Below, one piece after another: positions 41,930 to 50,030 of a stretch of DNA of 64,000 nt (positions are counted from its first letter, which is position 1; every line of letters begins with the position of its first letter). The notes below the pieces were generated by a model. It was not told the DNA's origin and did not search any database. It saw nothing but the letters and a program-made list of their open reading frames with translations. Source of the DNA: Amoebidium appalachense (Eukaryota; Ichthyosporea); assembly GCA_963693365.1 (NCBI GenBank), contig CAVNZM010000003.1, positions 5,518,001 through 5,582,000 on the forward strand, in the 5' to 3' direction. The position numbers were made by a program, and so were the translations under genes.

Positions 41930-42200
41930 TGCGTGCGCTTGCACCTGTGTTGTTTGGGAGTAGGGTCATGAGCGCTATCACCGGGCGCTTCCACATGTGT
42001 TGTTGGAGAGATGAGGCATGAGCGCTATCACCGGGCGCTTTGTGTATGTGGGGGGGGGGGGGGGGGGGGGGGGGGGGGTGGGGTGGGGGGGGGGGGTGGG
42101 GGGGATGCGTGCGCTTGCACCTGTGTTGTTTGGGAGTAGGGTCATGAGCGCTATCACCGGGCGCTTTCACATGTGTTGTTTGAGAGATGAGGCATGAGCG
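41748..42200. repeat. Inverted copies of the 50-bp repeat with 64-nt G-tract
   Basis: Units contain GCTTGCACCTGTGTTGTTTG and TAGGGTCATGAGCGCTATCA, the reverse complement of 38745-39094, alternating with a variant GCGCTTxCACATGTGTTG. They are separated by G-runs at 41865-41928 (64 nt, longest in the window) and 42051-42103. Confidence 0.92.
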
Positions 42201-42357
42201 CCCGTGTCTGTGAGCAGGTCGATGCGGCCCGCGGGGGTCACCACTTCGCGTTTCCCACCTTCAATCCGTGCCAATTTGTCGCTGACAAACGCCTCGTTGT
42301 AGGTGGCCATCACTGTAGGTCACAAAAAAATCAGTGGCCGACGAAGAAGACCAGGGG

Positions 42358-42366
42358 TTATATAAA
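42358..42366 (+). promoter_or_regulatory. TATA box of the zinc-finger gene
   Basis: GTTATATAAAGCG, about 40 bases before the ATG at 42403. This decides the start over the upstream in-frame codon at 42334. Confidence 0.6.
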
Positions 42367-42402
42367 GCGTTATCATGTTTCTTTTCTTGCCACTTAGCAG
42401 TA

Positions 42403-42858
42403 ATGGACCTCCAATACACGCCAACCGTAGAGACACCCCCTAACCCGAAGCGCCACGCTTGCACACTGTGTTCAGCAATGTTCACATTCAAGGCAAATCT
42501 AAAAAGACACGAAAATACCCACAAGAATAATAGCACCGGCGCATATGCCTGTCCACAACCCGGCTGCTTTGCAAGCTTTGCCCGCAGCGACCACATGAAA
42601 CTGCACCAGCGCACACACTCTGGCAGCCGACCCTATCAATGCCCAGACTGTCCAGCCACTTACGTCTATCCTGCGGGTTTGTGGGTTCACCGACGAACAG
42701 CTCATGAAGGGTGTCAGCTGCCGAGACGGCCCCGGCGCGCAAGCGGGCGTTTTACATGCCCCTTCGACCAGTGCCAGGCTGCATTTGCCTGGTCTACAAC
42801 CCTGAACAGGCACGTCGAGACTGAACACCCCAGTCTTGTGCCCAGCCCGAAGGTATAA
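42403..42858 (+). CDS. C2H2 zinc-finger protein, four fingers
   Basis: 151 residues. Four C2H2 fingers: CTLCSAMFTFKANLKRHENTH (about 21-41), CPQPGCFASFARSDHMKLHQ + RTH, CPDCPATYVYPAGLWVHRRT + AH, and CPFDQCQAAFAWSTTLNRHV + ETEH. Linkers include the TGAYAC and SGSRPYQC types close to the consensus TGEKPY. Family role: sequence-specific DNA binding in the nucleus. It is followed directly by the helicase gene, whose TATA box contains its stop codon (GTATAA). Krueppel-type fingers are host-like, suggesting capture of a host gene. Confidence 0.85.
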   Translation: MDLQYTPTVETPPNPKRHACTLCSAMFTFKANLKRHENTHKNNSTGAYACPQPGCFASFARSDHMKLHQRTHSGSRPYQCPDCPATYVYPAGLWVHRRTAHEGCQLPRRPRRASGRFTCPFDQCQAAFAWSTTLNRHVETEHPSLVPSPKV

Positions 42859-42861
42859 AAG
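42851..42861 (+). promoter_or_regulatory. Promoter motif AGGTATAAAAG of the helicase gene
   Basis: AGGTATAAAAG preceded by CCGA, 61 bases before ATG 42914. It overlaps the last codon and stop of the zinc-finger gene. The same element precedes 46406, 50031, 61488 and 62208. Confidence 0.75.
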
Positions 42862-42913
42862 CGCTTGCCAGACCTCAGACCGTCAAATATTATCTATCCC
42901 CTTCACTACCACA

Positions 42914-44971
42914 ATGGATGTCATTCGCTCAAACATGAACACTGCCCGGTGCGACGGCAAGGATACGGAGAAGACCGAATACGAGGTTTGCTGCGAGGGT
43001 GCAGATCAACCCAAGCAGGCAAACCAAGGGCTCTCGCGCCGCAGTGCCTGTCCTGACTGGTACCTCGCAGTCTTTGCACCACAGGGGTCCCGGGAAGTTA
43101 CGGTGGACAATGAGCCCTTCGATCACAACGACCTCCACAATTCCCTCAAGCGACAGTTTGGACTGGTTTATGCCGAAATAACCACCCGTCAGTCCAAGCG
43201 CCACAAGACCGCACACTACGAGTGCAACACCCGCCACCCAGCTCCCGGGCCTAACAGAGCTGCGCTCAAGTCATGGGCCAAGGAGAAATTTCCTTTGGCC
43301 AACAGGGTAGTAATGAACCCGATTCTCGACTGGACGACCGCGACGCGTTGGACCCAGGGGCCCCATACGACCACATTCGGCGAAGCACCTTGTACGGCAG
43401 CTGTCCCCGCTGTGGTTGCGAAAAAGGACAGCAAGCGGCTGGCTCATATTGAGGAGGTGTTTCGTGTTCTGGAGCAGGAGTCGACCGACCCTCCGGGTGG
43501 ATACGAGTTCATGCCGGACCTGCTACCAACCACCTGGAAGGAAACTGAGCTCGTCGAGTACCTGCAGAAGTGGGTGGGAAAAATCAGCGGAACCTCCCTC
43601 TACCTCTTGAAGGTGTGGTGCCATGACAAGGGCGTGTACACACTCAAGACGTTGACCGAAAAAGACATGAAATGCACCATGCAGGGTTTTGTGGTCGAGT
43701 GGATGGAGGGCGAGGGTTGTGAAATCAAGCGGACATACACCGGCATTGACTTCCTTATGGGACGCCGCATTCCTCGTTATGGACTAGCAGTCTTTGACCC
43801 CGCGTCGCCCAATCCCAAGACAGGAGAGACAAACCCAAAGTACCGCCAAGGAGCCTTGTTCACATATAACTTCTTTCGCGGCTTCCCCATCAAGTACACC
43901 GAGGGCTTCCGTTTCATGGGTCCAGAATGCCCCGTGATCCCCTACCATCCTGGCCAGCAGGTTGTGGTCATGCCGGATCAGCTCCTCGACAAGTACCGTG
44001 TACGTGAATACGGGGGCATTGAGATGTTCATACGCCACGCATTCGAGGTGCTTGCCGATGGAAACGCCGAGGCATTCGAATACCTTCTTAAGTGGGTGGC
44101 CCAGATCTTCCAGTATCCGGACACTAAGTCTGGAGCGGCGGTTCTCGTCAAGTCAGTCCAGGGCACCGGAAAAAACGTGTTCTTCGACGTACTCAAGGCG
44201 CTCGTTGGCTCGGAATACTATGCCTACGTGAAGAACAAGGAACACATATCCAGCAAGTTCAACTCCCACCTCAACCACAAACTACTAGCTGTTATCGACG
44301 AGTGTGTCTTTGGTGGGAGCCACGAGGCCAACAACCTTATCAAAAGTCTGATCACACAAGAAGACAGCCTTTTGGAGAAAAAGGGGGTGGATGGCATCTA
44401 CACCAAAAACTTCGAGCGCTACGTGTTTCTGTCAAACGAAGACTGGCCCGTTCGTGTGGAGCTATCCGATCGGAGATTCATATGTCTCGAGGCAAACAGC
44501 AGCCGGGTGGGCCAGCTTCGATACTTCGACGAGTTCGTCAGATATCACAGGCAACCCGAAGTGCTGGAGGCTCTGTTTCACTTCTTCTTGGACCTTCCTG
44601 GTGTCCCTAAAACAATGCCGCCGCCGCCACAAACAAATCTCAAACAGAAGCTCATGGAGAAGAGTCTGCCCATCGAGATACAATTTCTGAGGGATGTCGC
44701 AACTGGCGCAGAGGGAACAGATGTTTTTGGTCTCGAGGATGGCACCTGGGCCACAACGGGTGGCTTGGTGGAGTGCATGAAAGAGTGGGCCGATGCAAAC
44801 ATGATGGATAGCCGAAAGGTTGTCGGGGTCAAGAGGCTCGGCACGGTACTGACGCAGGTGTTTGGAGGTTCGGCCTTCGTGCCTGCAGGTGGAAGAGTTT
44901 CAAGAGGGGCGCCTGGAAGACACACACGTGCTCATTTGCTCGATTTTGCAAAAATCATGAGTTTCCAGTGA
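42914..44971 (+). CDS. SF3 helicase of the DUF5906/D5 type (viral replication helicase)
   Basis: 685 residues from ATG 42914 (MDVIRSNMNTARCDG). The C-terminal half is an SF3 ATPase. Walker A is QGTGKNVFF (about residues 414-422), Walker B LLAVIDEC (about 455-462), then a conserved NNLIKSLITQEDSLLEKKGV segment, and motif C YVFLSNEDWPV (about 502) with arginine-finger region DRRF. This order and wording match DUF5906 (primase C-terminal/D5-like) helicases of virophages, polinton-like viruses, NCLDVs and phages. The N-terminal 400 residues resemble the D5_N-type preceding region but show no archaeo-eukaryotic primase motif, so a primase activity cannot be assigned. Role: replicative DNA unwinding. 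It is the most diagnostic replication gene of the block. Confidence 0.88.
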   Translation: MDVIRSNMNTARCDGKDTEKTEYEVCCEGADQPKQANQGLSRRSACPDWYLAVFAPQGSREVTVDNEPFDHNDLHNSLKRQFGLVYAEITTRQSKRHKTAHYECNTRHPAPGPNRAALKSWAKEKFPLANRVVMNPILDWTTATRWTQGPHTTTFGEAPCTAAVPAVVAKKDSKRLAHIEEVFRVLEQESTDPPGGYEFMPDLLPTTWKETELVEYLQKWVGKISGTSLYLLKVWCHDKGVYTLKTLTEKDMKCTMQGFVVEWMEGEGCEIKRTYTGIDFLMGRRIPRYGLAVFDPASPNPKTGETNPKYRQGALFTYNFFRGFPIKYTEGFRFMGPECPVIPYHPGQQVVVMPDQLLDKYRVREYGGIEMFIRHAFEVLADGNAEAFEYLLKWVAQIFQYPDTKSGAAVLVKSVQGTGKNVFFDVLKALVGSEYYAYVKNKEHISSKFNSHLNHKLLAVIDECVFGGSHEANNLIKSLITQEDSLLEKKGVDGIYTKNFERYVFLSNEDWPVRVELSDRRFICLEANSSRVGQLRYFDEFVRYHRQPEVLEALFHFFLDLPGVPKTMPPPPQTNLKQKLMEKSLPIEIQFLRDVATGAEGTDVFGLEDGTWATTGGLVECMKEWADANMMDSRKVVGVKRLGTVLTQVFGGSAFVPAGGRVSRGAPGRHTRAHLLDFAKIMSFQ

Positions 44972-45571
44972 CCATACCAAAAACACTCTATTTAGCTTTG
45001 ATAGTTTCGTTGTGTAGCTTCGTCGACACCCAGATCGGGCGATTTCATTGGCTGAAATGTTTTTTTCGTGATTGTGATTGGCTGAATATCACAGTTAGCT
45101 ACTTTAGCAGGATAGCTGGATGTTTTTTGGGGTCCCTGCACAAACACACACACACACAGCTCTGTACTTATTTTTTGCCATGAATTGACTTCATTTTTAT
45201 CCAGCTAACATAGCTAAAGAAGCTAAATCGTATTAAAATATAGCTAAAAAGCTAATTTCTATTAGTGAAACTTGGTTTGGGTTTAGCTTCGTGTGTGGCG
45301 ACTTTAGCTTCGTTGCAACAGTGAGTGACCGTGTATCTGTATTTGGTCTCTGTGTAACTGCTCTGTAGAGGGGTAACGTTACTCAGCACGCGAGGCACGC
45401 GAGGCACGCGAGGCACCCGCGCCCCCAGCCCCCCCAGCCCCGCCCAGCCACCCCCGCCCCCCACGCGCCGCAACATTGTCGGGCGCCCACACAAGGTCGA
45501 AAGTGCGATGTGTGATTGTCAATGGGTAACCCGGTTGGGGCGGCACGCGAATTTTATGTGTGCGGTATGTG
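44972..45571. other. Intergenic region with CCAAT boxes and AGCTAA repeats
   Basis: Two CATTGGCTGAAAT/GATTGGCTGAATAT boxes (45048, 45076), AGCTAA reiterations at 45100-45260, and a CACGCGAGG triplet at 45384-45412 with a C-rich tail. No gene is supportable. Confidence 0.5.
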
Positions 45572-46140
45572 ATGACGGACACCGAGCTTGAGTTCGCACG
45601 GAACATGGTCGTATACGAGCTGGCCGACCGGCTGGAAGGCATCGAGGACACGCTCACCAAGGTCGGGCGCATCGACGTGCTGACGGACCACCAGATCGTC
45701 CAGGTCGAGCAGCTGGCCGACTGGAAGACCGCCATGGCGAACGTGCTGGCGAACCACCACTTCCACCCCGACAAGGAGATGCGCGTGCACCTGTTCAACC
45801 ACGGCCCGCCCGTGCCCGCCGAAACCATCGCGCACGCCATGAGGATCATGGACAAGCACGAGATCATGGTGACGTGCGAGGAGGACATCCTGTACGGGCT
45901 GTTTCCGGTTGGGCCCCACAGTGCCCCCCCACCCGTGCACACGGCACCCGCCGCTGCGCCAGAGGCTCGGAAGTCCGGGCGTTGATGGCGTGACACCTCC
46001 CCGGGGCGCGGGTGGCTGGGGGTGGCTGTGGGGGGCTGGGGGTGGCCGACGGGGAACAATAAAGGAAGCACGAACACACCCGGCGCGAGGCAGGCGAGGC
46101 ACGCGAGGCACCCCCAGCCCCCCCCAGCCCCCCCAGCCCC
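45384..46140. repeat. Direct repeats bracketing the 137-residue gene
   Basis: GCACGCGAGGCAC reiterated and followed by CCCCCAGCCCCCCCAGCCCC at 45384-45440, and again GGCACGCGAGGCACC plus CCCAGCCCCC at 46083-46140. About 650 bp lie between, enclosing one ORF. Confidence 0.75.
45572..45985 (+). CDS. Hypothetical acidic helical protein
   Basis: 137 residues from ATG 45572 (MTDTELEFARNMVVYELADR). It is predominantly helical, with heptad-like spacing in LADRLEGIEDTLTKVGRIDV and LADWKTAMANVLANHHF, and an Ala/Pro-rich tail. No family recognised. AATAAA lies at 46058, 73 bases after the stop. GC-rich with strong third-position GC like the other block genes. Its enclosure by direct repeats suggests a separately acquired unit. 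Confidence 0.6.
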   Translation: MTDTELEFARNMVVYELADRLEGIEDTLTKVGRIDVLTDHQIVQVEQLADWKTAMANVLANHHFHPDKEMRVHLFNHGPPVPAETIAHAMRIMDKHEIMVTCEEDILYGLFPVGPHSAPPPVHTAPAAAPEARKSGR

Positions 46141-46359
46141 GTGTGTGAAGGAGTAGAATATGCCAGTCTTATTGATTATACGATGTTGGTGCGTGATCTG
46201 GATAGACATGCGGCGAGTGATTACGTGAGACGTAACTTTGATGACGAAGTAGAAACCAAAAGCCTGAACATGAGGCTTTTGAGATTTGGCGATTCCCCAA
46301 GACATTTCAATGGATAAGCACCAACCTGCCCTCAGCACGACTGAGGGCGCCACGCGCAG

Positions 46360-46370
46360 GTATAAAAGGA
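46360..46370 (+). promoter_or_regulatory. Promoter motif AGGTATAAAAGG
   Basis: GGTATAAAAGG about 45 bases before ATG 46406. The leader ends in TCTGACACAGC immediately before the ATG, as at 61488 and 62208. Confidence 0.75.
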
Positions 46371-46405
46371 GCACACACGGCCACCTGGGGTCAGTCTGAC
46401 ACAGC

Positions 46406-47323
46406 ATGGCTACCGGACAGAACAACTCAAAGGTGGACATGTCGCTTCTGTGGAAGGAGTTCCCCCAGTTCAAGGATGCAACGGTCCGCGTCGACAAAGC
46501 CAGCAAGATGGCAAGTGTCCTCGATGTTCTGCAGCTGATCTTGGAGAGCAACGAAGCGGCCAAGAAGTCGTGGCAGCGAATTCAGTTGTCCGATGACTAC
46601 AAACAACTCGAGGAAAAGATGGGGACTCTGTGTCCCCAAGTCCGGATCAATGGCACTGGCAAACTTACCCCGGTTGCCCCCTTCCGCACCCTCCTCGAGA
46701 TCATCTACCTGCTCCCTGGCAAGCGCGCTCATGATTTCCGTAAGACTTCTGCCCAGTACATGGCGCGCCTCCTCTCTGGCGATTTGCTTCTCATCGAGGA
46801 GATCGAGGCCCGCTTCGACAACAGCAGCCCCGAGGAGCGCGAGTTCTTCCGCAACGGCACGGACGAGACCCCTGACCGCAAGCGGCGCCGCGAGGAGCTG
46901 GAGGAGGAGCGGAGGCTGCGTCTGCGCCGGGAGGAGGCGGAGATCACGCGTCTCGAGAGGGAGAACCAGAAGATGGCTATGGACAACCTCGCCCAGTACG
47001 AGGCGCTGCTTGAGCGCCTGGGGCTGGACCGTGACCCGCGCATGCGTCAGCTCGTCAACGACTCGGTCTCCAACATGCTGCTCCCCAACCAGGGTCTGCG
47101 AGCCATCGAAGGCACCACCCTCTCCGACTATGTCACGGTGGGGAAGTTTGTGGTCGACCGTGGCATCAAGTGCAAATCCGCCTCTGCGCTCGGCCGCATG
47201 GTCAGCAAGGCCTGGCGTGACAAGATGGGGTGCGAGCCCGAGACGACGCAGATGGTGGTCAACGGGGACGTGCGCACGGTCAAGCTGTACCCTGTGAGCT
47301 TCCTGGCGAAGCACGTTGTGTAG
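46406..47323 (+). CDS. BRO/MSV199-like family member 1 (DNA-binding, coiled coil)
   Basis: 305 residues. A shared N-terminal domain starts MATGQNNSKVDMSLLWKEFP with ASVLDVLQLI. Then a second conserved block LTPVAPFRTLLEIIYLLPGK ...RLLSGDLLLIEEIEARF, with the R(Y/L)LxGDxxLxxEI signature seen across this four-member family. A basic/acidic coiled coil (DRKRRREELEEERRLRLRRE) follows, and a C-terminal domain YVTVGKFVVDRGIKCKSASA LGRMVSKAWRDKMG...VKLYP that looks like a winged-helix DNA-binding tail. Family level inferred from architecture (virus-encoded BRO/MSV199-type regulators). Sister of 62208-63140 over its full length. Confidence 0.7.
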   Translation: MATGQNNSKVDMSLLWKEFPQFKDATVRVDKASKMASVLDVLQLILESNEAAKKSWQRIQLSDDYKQLEEKMGTLCPQVRINGTGKLTPVAPFRTLLEIIYLLPGKRAHDFRKTSAQYMARLLSGDLLLIEEIEARFDNSSPEEREFFRNGTDETPDRKRRREELEEERRLRLRREEAEITRLERENQKMAMDNLAQYEALLERLGLDRDPRMRQLVNDSVSNMLLPNQGLRAIEGTTLSDYVTVGKFVVDRGIKCKSASALGRMVSKAWRDKMGCEPETTQMVVNGDVRTVKLYPVSFLAKHVV

Positions 47324-47626
47324 TTTATAGTGGCCGAGGCACACCAACCAGCATCTATTGGATACGACAGGGGACCAATTGGTCAAAGTGACCAATTGCT
47401 CATTTGGTAAGGGAGGGAAGTTGTCACCTGCTGTTCCGGACCCAACGACATACCTTCAAAGTTTCGTTTCTTCAATCGCAGTAGCCCAACGACATACCTT
47501 CAAAGTTTCGTTTCTTCAAACAGAGGAAATGTGCAGGCCGCAATAAATAAAACACAACCAGCTCTGGGACCTCCCCCGCCCACCCCCCAACAAACAAGAA
47601 CACCCCTGCGCCCACAACTATTATCC
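47324..47626. other. Spacer with a 35-bp direct duplication and poly(A) signal
   Basis: CCAACGACATACCTTCAAAG through TTTCGTTTCTTCAA occurs at 47451-47484 and 47487-47520. AATAAATAAA at 47542-47551. Confidence 0.7.
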
Positions 47627-48036
47627 ATGCACACGGTAATGTACGCGCTCGTTGCTCTACTTGCACAAGCCGCCGCCGCCGCCGCCAGCTACGTGACCGT
47701 GACGGCCCCCCCCCGACGCCGGCGCCAACCACCCCGACGCCCACCCTCACCCAACCACCCAGATGCACACGGCTCGTTGCGCAGACGGCCGCCGCAGCGC
47801 CCGTGTGCTCGCAGGTGCCGGTGCCGGGGGTGGGGTGCGGGTGGCTGTGCCGCACGGTGGTGCCGCAGAATCCGTCGCTCGTGCCGTGCAACCAGTTTGT
47901 GGGCTGCAACCTCTACCGACCGGACCCCAAGACCGGCGGGGTGCTGCGGTGCAAGCGGCGCAGGGCCACGTCGATGCCGTGCGCGCCGGACTTCTGCTGC
48001 GTCAAGCCTGCTGGCATCGGTGCAGCAGGGATATAA
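47627..48036 (+). pseudogene. Secreted Cys-rich protein, frameshifted at a C-tract
   Basis: ATG 47627 or 47639 opens a signal peptide (MYALVALLAQAAAAAA) followed by YVTVTAPP. At the eight-C tract 47706-47713 the frame leaves the coding phase. The downstream phase, open to the stop at 48034-48036, carries a Cys-rich domain (VPGVGCGWLCRTVVPQNPSL, PCNQFVGCNLYRPDPKTGG, CAPDFCCVKPAG). A Thr/Pro-rich linker (PTPTLTQPP) links the two in the second phase. One extra C would unite them, so this is a sequencing slip, a pseudogene or slippage. Function unknown. A secreted or virion-surface protein is inferred. Confidence 0.6.
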
Positions 48037-48038
48037 AC
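48031..48038 (+). promoter_or_regulatory. TATA-like ATATAAAC before the 503-residue gene
   Basis: GGGATATAAACTC overlaps the stop of the preceding gene, 132 bases before ATG 48163. Confidence 0.45.
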
Positions 48039-48162
48039 TCTTTTGCATATATCGGTCACAGAATGGACGCAATCCCCCCCCCCCCCCCCACCCCGCGCGG
48101 GAACCCATCCGAAACTGTCCCAGGGAACCACCCATATGTCGAAAAATTCGGCTGTTGTGTAG

Positions 48163-49674
48163 ATGGCTTCAACACAGACATTGTCGGTAAAGCCCTACTG
48201 CTTCTTCAAGTTTGTCAAACGCAATACCCAACATTTCAAGTTGGAAGACGCACATCTGAAACCCCGCAACACCCAGACATACAAGTGGGCTATGGGGGAC
48301 GTCTGTCTCTCCATCAACTTGTGGAGCACTCAAAATGATGTCGAACCAGTCTGTCTGACCTGTGTTACATCTCTGGTTTTTGAAGCAGGGCTGGGTGGCT
48401 ACAGATTGTTGTTTATTTGTATGCGTCAAACAGCTAGTACGGAATACAAGTTTGCTGTAAGGTATGATTCAAAAAGCCGGTTTCTCGTGGACCAGCGGAA
48501 GCACCGTTTCGGGTCGATTGTGGTGAAGTGTGCTCCCTACGTGGCCGAAAAGTACAAACAGGCTATTGTCCCTGGAAGACCCACGCCCTCGGACATGATG
48601 GAGGACATACAAAAAACGTGGCCACTTCTATTTGACTGGTACAACGGCCTCGTTGATCTTCAGAAGTCACTGGCCGAGCTGATTGGGGTTGGCTCCGTTG
48701 AAGCCTCACCGGCTGTGGCAGGGTGTGGCGCCAGGTCTCGGGACAACACCTTCGTACTGCTGCAAACCTATCTGCCAAAATCTGTTCGTTTTTCCCCTGG
48801 CACATCCCTCAAAATAGAGCATAATAGTGATGCTGTCCCCAAGTCCACACCAGCACTCAGTGTTGTGACGGACAATGGTAAAATGTCCACTTGGAAGGTG
48901 TCAGCAGGAAAGTGGGGTTTCAGATGCCCGAAAGCATTCGTGTCGAACCTCTCTTCATGGCTGAAAAGCCAAGAACGTGAGCGCTACTATATAATGCATG
49001 TGTCGAGCCCAGAGCATGCTTCTGTTGTCATTATCGATTCGCAAGTCAAGGTGGTCGAGTGCTTTAACATGTCTGCCCCGGCAGGGCTAATCGCTGACGC
49101 CCTCTGTATGTTCCTTGAGGGGGCCGGTTACACTGGAAGCTCGAAAGTTCTGCGCACCTACCAACACGAATCTGTATGTAAGAGCCTTCAGACAAGTTTT
49201 AGGAGGGTTTTGTATGAAGAACTTGTCGATAGAAACGAAATACACGACTCGGCATGTGCCTCCTGGTTGATGGTCTACATACTCCTGCGCACGTCAAGCT
49301 TCGACTGGGGTTCCCAACCGGGCAATGGAAACACCATTGGGGAACGGGTCTGCAATCATATAACGACAAAGCTTGAGAAGGTGGACAGAGGATTCCGGGC
49401 AGTCTACAAAATCGGGGCCGTGCTGTCCCTGTACGGGAAGCAACTGACCGAACTCTACTGGGCTAAGATGCATGGAGGAGAGATAAATGTGGTGCAGCCG
49501 AATCTTGATGACCCACGGTACACACAGGTAATAAGAGAGGTAATAACCAAGAAAACGGTCGTGTTGACCGATGCCGAGCTTGAAGCCGCAGGACTGCCGA
49601 GGCGCAGGGATGGAGAGCGGCTTGTGGAAGACATCGCGAAAGCAGCAGCGACAACTCCGAATGCAAGTGTGTGA
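48163..49674 (+). CDS. Conserved virus-like protein A, candidate thiol protease
   Basis: 503 residues from ATG 48163 (MASTQTLSVKPYCFFKFVKR). Paralogue of the 501-residue protein at 57583-59088, collinear over the full length. Conserved blocks: LIGVGSVEASPAV, MLQTYLPKS-type, HASVVIID...VVECFN, HESVCKSLQ, DSACASWLMVYILLRTSSFD, NTIGERVCN, DAELEAAGLPRRRDGE. The spacing His285-Asn302 ... Cys365, with Cys in SACASW followed by a hydrophobic helix, resembles the H-N/D-C order of adenain/Ulp1-like (C5/C48/pS273R) virion proteases. The usual Gln just before Cys is not evident. Function is therefore inference. It could instead be a structural protein. A small KilA-N remnant follows. Confidence 0.7.
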   Translation: MASTQTLSVKPYCFFKFVKRNTQHFKLEDAHLKPRNTQTYKWAMGDVCLSINLWSTQNDVEPVCLTCVTSLVFEAGLGGYRLLFICMRQTASTEYKFAVRYDSKSRFLVDQRKHRFGSIVVKCAPYVAEKYKQAIVPGRPTPSDMMEDIQKTWPLLFDWYNGLVDLQKSLAELIGVGSVEASPAVAGCGARSRDNTFVLLQTYLPKSVRFSPGTSLKIEHNSDAVPKSTPALSVVTDNGKMSTWKVSAGKWGFRCPKAFVSNLSSWLKSQERERYYIMHVSSPEHASVVIIDSQVKVVECFNMSAPAGLIADALCMFLEGAGYTGSSKVLRTYQHESVCKSLQTSFRRVLYEELVDRNEIHDSACASWLMVYILLRTSSFDWGSQPGNGNTIGERVCNHITTKLEKVDRGFRAVYKIGAVLSLYGKQLTELYWAKMHGGEINVVQPNLDDPRYTQVIREVITKKTVVLTDAELEAAGLPRRRDGERLVEDIAKAAATTPNASV

Positions 49675-49721
49675 TATATCTGTGATATCTCTGGCTTGCT
49701 TCTCTTTCATACTAATTATGT

Positions 49722-49886
49722 GACAGATACGCGTGGTTTGATTGGTACGAGCTGAAGGGGACAAAGCAGCTCATTGCCAAGTTGGACGGAAAAATCTGCA
49801 GTGCAGATAATATTGTGCGGTCAGATATGTGTTCGCTGTTGTCGGGTCGTCCGACAATTGTGATCAACATCCGAATGAGACAATAA
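49722..49886 (+). pseudogene. KilA-N domain remnant 1
   Basis: A 54-codon frame reads RYAWFDWYELKGTKQLIAKL then DGKICSAD, matching the WxxWxxLxxTKxLIxxL helix of KilA-N domains. No ATG or complete domain. Near-identical DNA recurs at 51760-51845. It lies just upstream of the 50031 promoter. Confidence 0.55.
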
Positions 49887-49974
49887 TCATCATCCCTGAA
49901 ATTCAGGGTTCATTAGTTTGGTGCCCAAACTCACCATCACCATCGATTTTGGCACCATCGGTGGTTAGACCTGA

Positions 49975-49986
49975 AGGTATAAAAGG
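49975..49986 (+). promoter_or_regulatory. Promoter motif AAGGTATAAAAGG
   Basis: CTGAAGGTATAAAAGG about 54 bases before ATG 50031. The same CTGAAGGTATAAAAGG string recurs before 61488. Confidence 0.75.
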
Positions 49987-50030
49987 AGCAGTCCAGACCA
50001 TAATTCATCATTCTGCAGCAACCATCAAGA

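Noticed and set aside
41379-42170. Possible repeat-rich antifreeze or mucin-like ORFs
   Set aside because: Open in both strands and several frames through the tandem arrays; no start or promoter context.
42914-43400. HUH or archaeo-eukaryotic primase domain at the helicase N-terminus
   Set aside because: No HxH/HUH or DxD...H primase motif could be recognised; KTAHYEC is not sufficient.
45379-46563. 394-residue minus-strand ORF
   Set aside because: Spans unrelated intergenic and antisense DNA and the opposite strand of two genes with promoter or homology support.
46427-47395. 322-residue minus-strand ORF (and the similar one at 62283-63308)
   Set aside because: Antisense shadows of the BRO-like genes, which have homologous partners, promoters and motifs.
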